From CAYRFE01 sp964423645 [NCBI: uncultured bacterium] (lineage in GTDB: Bacteria > Macinerneyibacteriota > Macinerneyibacteria > Macinerneyibacteriales): DNA of 64,000 bases. Location of the stretch: positions 42,445-106,444 of the forward strand of contig CAYRFE010000009.1 of the NCBI GenBank assembly GCA_964423645.1. Reading direction: 5' to 3'. Below the pieces are notes generated by a model. That model was given only the letters and a program-made list of their open reading frames with translations. It was not told the DNA's origin and did no database searches. Position numbers and translations under genes: made by a program. The first letter of the stretch is position 1. Each line of letters begins with the position of its first letter. This document shows positions 63,304 through 64,000 of the stretch, piece after piece.

Positions 63304-63360
63304 GCTCCCCTCGCGGTTACGCGGTTCTTCCTCTTTGCAAAAAAAGGGGGAAATAAAACG
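63304..63360 (+). repeat. GCTCCCCTCGCG repeat, copy 1
   Basis: GCTCCCCTCGCGGTTACGCG followed by CTCTTTGCAAAAAAAGGGGG. A second copy lies at 63896-63955. Confidence 0.7.
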
Positions 63361-63361
63361 G

Positions 63362-63565
63362 CAATGAACTACCCCGCAGTAAGCTACGGGGTATCTCCCC
63401 AAAAAATACTGTATTTGTTTGCCCACCCCAAACCCCTCCCTTTGAATTTGGGAGGGGCTTAATTTCTAATATAGTGGGGACTTCGTCCCCACACCCCTTA
63501 TAATAACAAAACTATAATAGCAAAGCCGAAGCAAGCTTCGGGGAATTTGACCCATTTAGATTAAA
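63362..63565 (+). repeat. 204-bp multi-hairpin element, copy B
   Basis: Same length and orientation as 24266-24469, with 5 differences seen by eye. Carries the same four stems, including GGGGAC-TTC-GTCCCC on this strand. Confidence 0.85.
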
Positions 63566-63588
63566 AAATCAGCGTGATGTAATTCAAG
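63563..63588 (+). repeat. AAAAAATCAGCGTGA repeat, copy 1
   Basis: AAAAAATCAGCGTGA then ATTCAAG, repeated at 63961-63986 with three changes. Confidence 0.6.
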
Positions 63589-63613
63589 CTATGTCCCATA
63601 AAAAAACATCAGG

Positions 63614-63645
63614 GTGTCATTATCGGGCTTGACCCGATAATCCAG
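63614..63645 (-). repeat. Short palindromic repeat (ATTATCGG unit)
   Basis: GTGTCATTATCGGGCTTGAC then CCGATAATCCAG, reverse orientation of the unit at 24074-24105. Confidence 0.7.
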
Positions 63646-63662
63646 TAGTAATCTAAATTGCA

Positions 63663-63692
63663 CCTGGATTCCCGTTTTCACGGGAATGACAC
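63663..63692 (+). repeat. Related palindrome (ATTCCCG unit)
   Basis: CCTGGATTCCCGTTTTCACG then GGAATGACAC. Outer arms match the ATTATCGG unit while the stem differs. It resembles ATTCCC-N8-GGGAAT repeats known from Neisseria. Confidence 0.6.
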
Positions 63693-63734
63693 ATACCGGC
63701 TTTTGTGGCAAGACAAAAAGTAAGGCATGATTTT

Positions 63735-63830
63735 ATACGTTTTGCCATCCCCAAACCCCTTCCGTTGAATTCGGAAGGGGCTTACAGTTATGTATAACGG
63801 GGACTTCGTCCCCACACCCCTTAAAAACTG
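63735..63830 (-). repeat. Double-hairpin element without terminal repeats
   Basis: Stems CCCCTTCC/GGAAGGGG and GGGGAC/GTCCCC, matching the 23909 subtype in reverse orientation. Confidence 0.72.
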
Positions 63831-63895
63831 TAAGTAATAGAAAATACTATAAACGACATTAAGTAATCAGTAAGAAAAGACAATAAAATAATTTA

Positions 63896-63955
63896 GCTCC
63901 CCCTCGCGATTACGCGTTTCCCCCTCTTTGCAAAAAAGAGGGGGAAAATAAATCG
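63896..63955 (+). repeat. GCTCCCCCTCGCG repeat, copy 2
   Basis: Second copy of the 63304 repeat; here CCCCCTCTTT and AAAGAGGGGG form a complete stem. Confidence 0.7.
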
Positions 63956-63960
63956 GCCTT

Positions 63961-63986
63961 AAAAAATCAGCGTGAAGCAATTCAAG
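63961..63986 (+). repeat. AAAAAATCAGCGTGA repeat, copy 2
   Basis: Second copy of the repeat at 63563-63588. Confidence 0.6.
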
Positions 63987-64000
63987 GACTTTTTCGTTAA

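Larger units (their letters stand above)
63231..64000. other. Gene-free repeat cluster at the window end
   Basis: No gene is supported. This stretch packs two copies of the multi-hairpin element, two short palindromes, and two pairs of other direct repeats. The repeats continue to the last base, so the cluster may extend past the window. Confidence 0.75.

Overview
The window comes from a diderm, flagellated bacterium that I cannot place to phylum. By eye the GC content is near 40 percent. An outer membrane is implied by FlgH and FlgI (L and P rings), an OmpA-type peptidoglycan-binding domain, an AsmA-family protein and several lipoproteins. The translation/RNA cluster (rimP-nusA-ylxQ-infB-ylxP-rbfA-nrnA-truB-ribF-rpsO-pnp, then an M16 protease and dut) is ordinary bacterial gene order. 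The genes just downstream are unusual: a GGGP synthase, a UbiA prenyltransferase of the DGGGP synthase kind, a geranylgeranyl reductase and a small ferredoxin. This is most of an archaeal-type ether lipid pathway inside a bacterial operon. An FCB-group or spirochaete-like uncultured lineage would fit, but that is inference.

Layout. 1-17265 (minus strand): two family 2 glycosyltransferases (the last cut by the window edge), the ether-lipid genes, dut and an M16 protease, then pnp, rpsO and the translation cluster back to rimP. 17548-21357: a Sel1-repeat membrane protein, a secreted protein, a 56-residue membrane protein and a DUF4349 lipoprotein. 21516-23494: catabolic ornithine carbamoyltransferase and carbamate kinase (arcC then arcB). 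23495-24618: a gene-free, repeat-rich stretch. 24619-33634: accessory genes, namely a TPR lipoprotein, a PaaK-like adenylating enzyme, an AMIN-SH3 protein followed by an SH3-NlpC/P60 hydrolase and an APH(3')-like kinase, a GNAT acetyltransferase, a CNNM/CorC protein, an alpha/beta-hydrolase-like protein and a diacylglycerol-kinase-family lipid kinase. 33715-38514: a 1599-residue kinase/TPR/GGDEF fusion. 38588-38912: four tRNA genes. 39226-48867: flagellar operon flgF-G-A-H-I-J-N-K-L. 49359-51672: an AsmA-family protein and a periplasmic binding protein. 51726-59013: a six-gene operon joining two related ABC binding proteins (one fused to OmpA), permease, ATPase, a membrane-anchored vWA protein and a TerB-like/AAA+ ATPase. 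59320-63195: uvrB-nadC and an RlmM-like rRNA methyltransferase. 63196-64000: gene-free repeat cluster.

Two parts best fit a little-described system. The first is the archaeal-type lipid operon with its hidden ferredoxin. The second is the ABC transporter/OmpA/vWA/TerB-AAA operon, whose architecture suggests a cell-envelope sensing or metal/stress-response apparatus rather than plain nutrient import.

Intergenic DNA carries a dispersed family of double-hairpin elements with degenerate terminal inverted repeats (at least six copies plus remnants), which looks like a non-autonomous mobile element. Promoters are mostly readable as sigma-70 type (TTGACA, 16-17 bp, TATAAT or TATACT). Three genes (dgkB-like, the binding protein at 50884, uvrB) have the -10 box only 5-7 nt before the ATG, suggesting leaderless mRNAs. 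Hairpins with U-rich tails sit just ahead of the ribosome binding site of rimP, arcC and the M16 protease gene.
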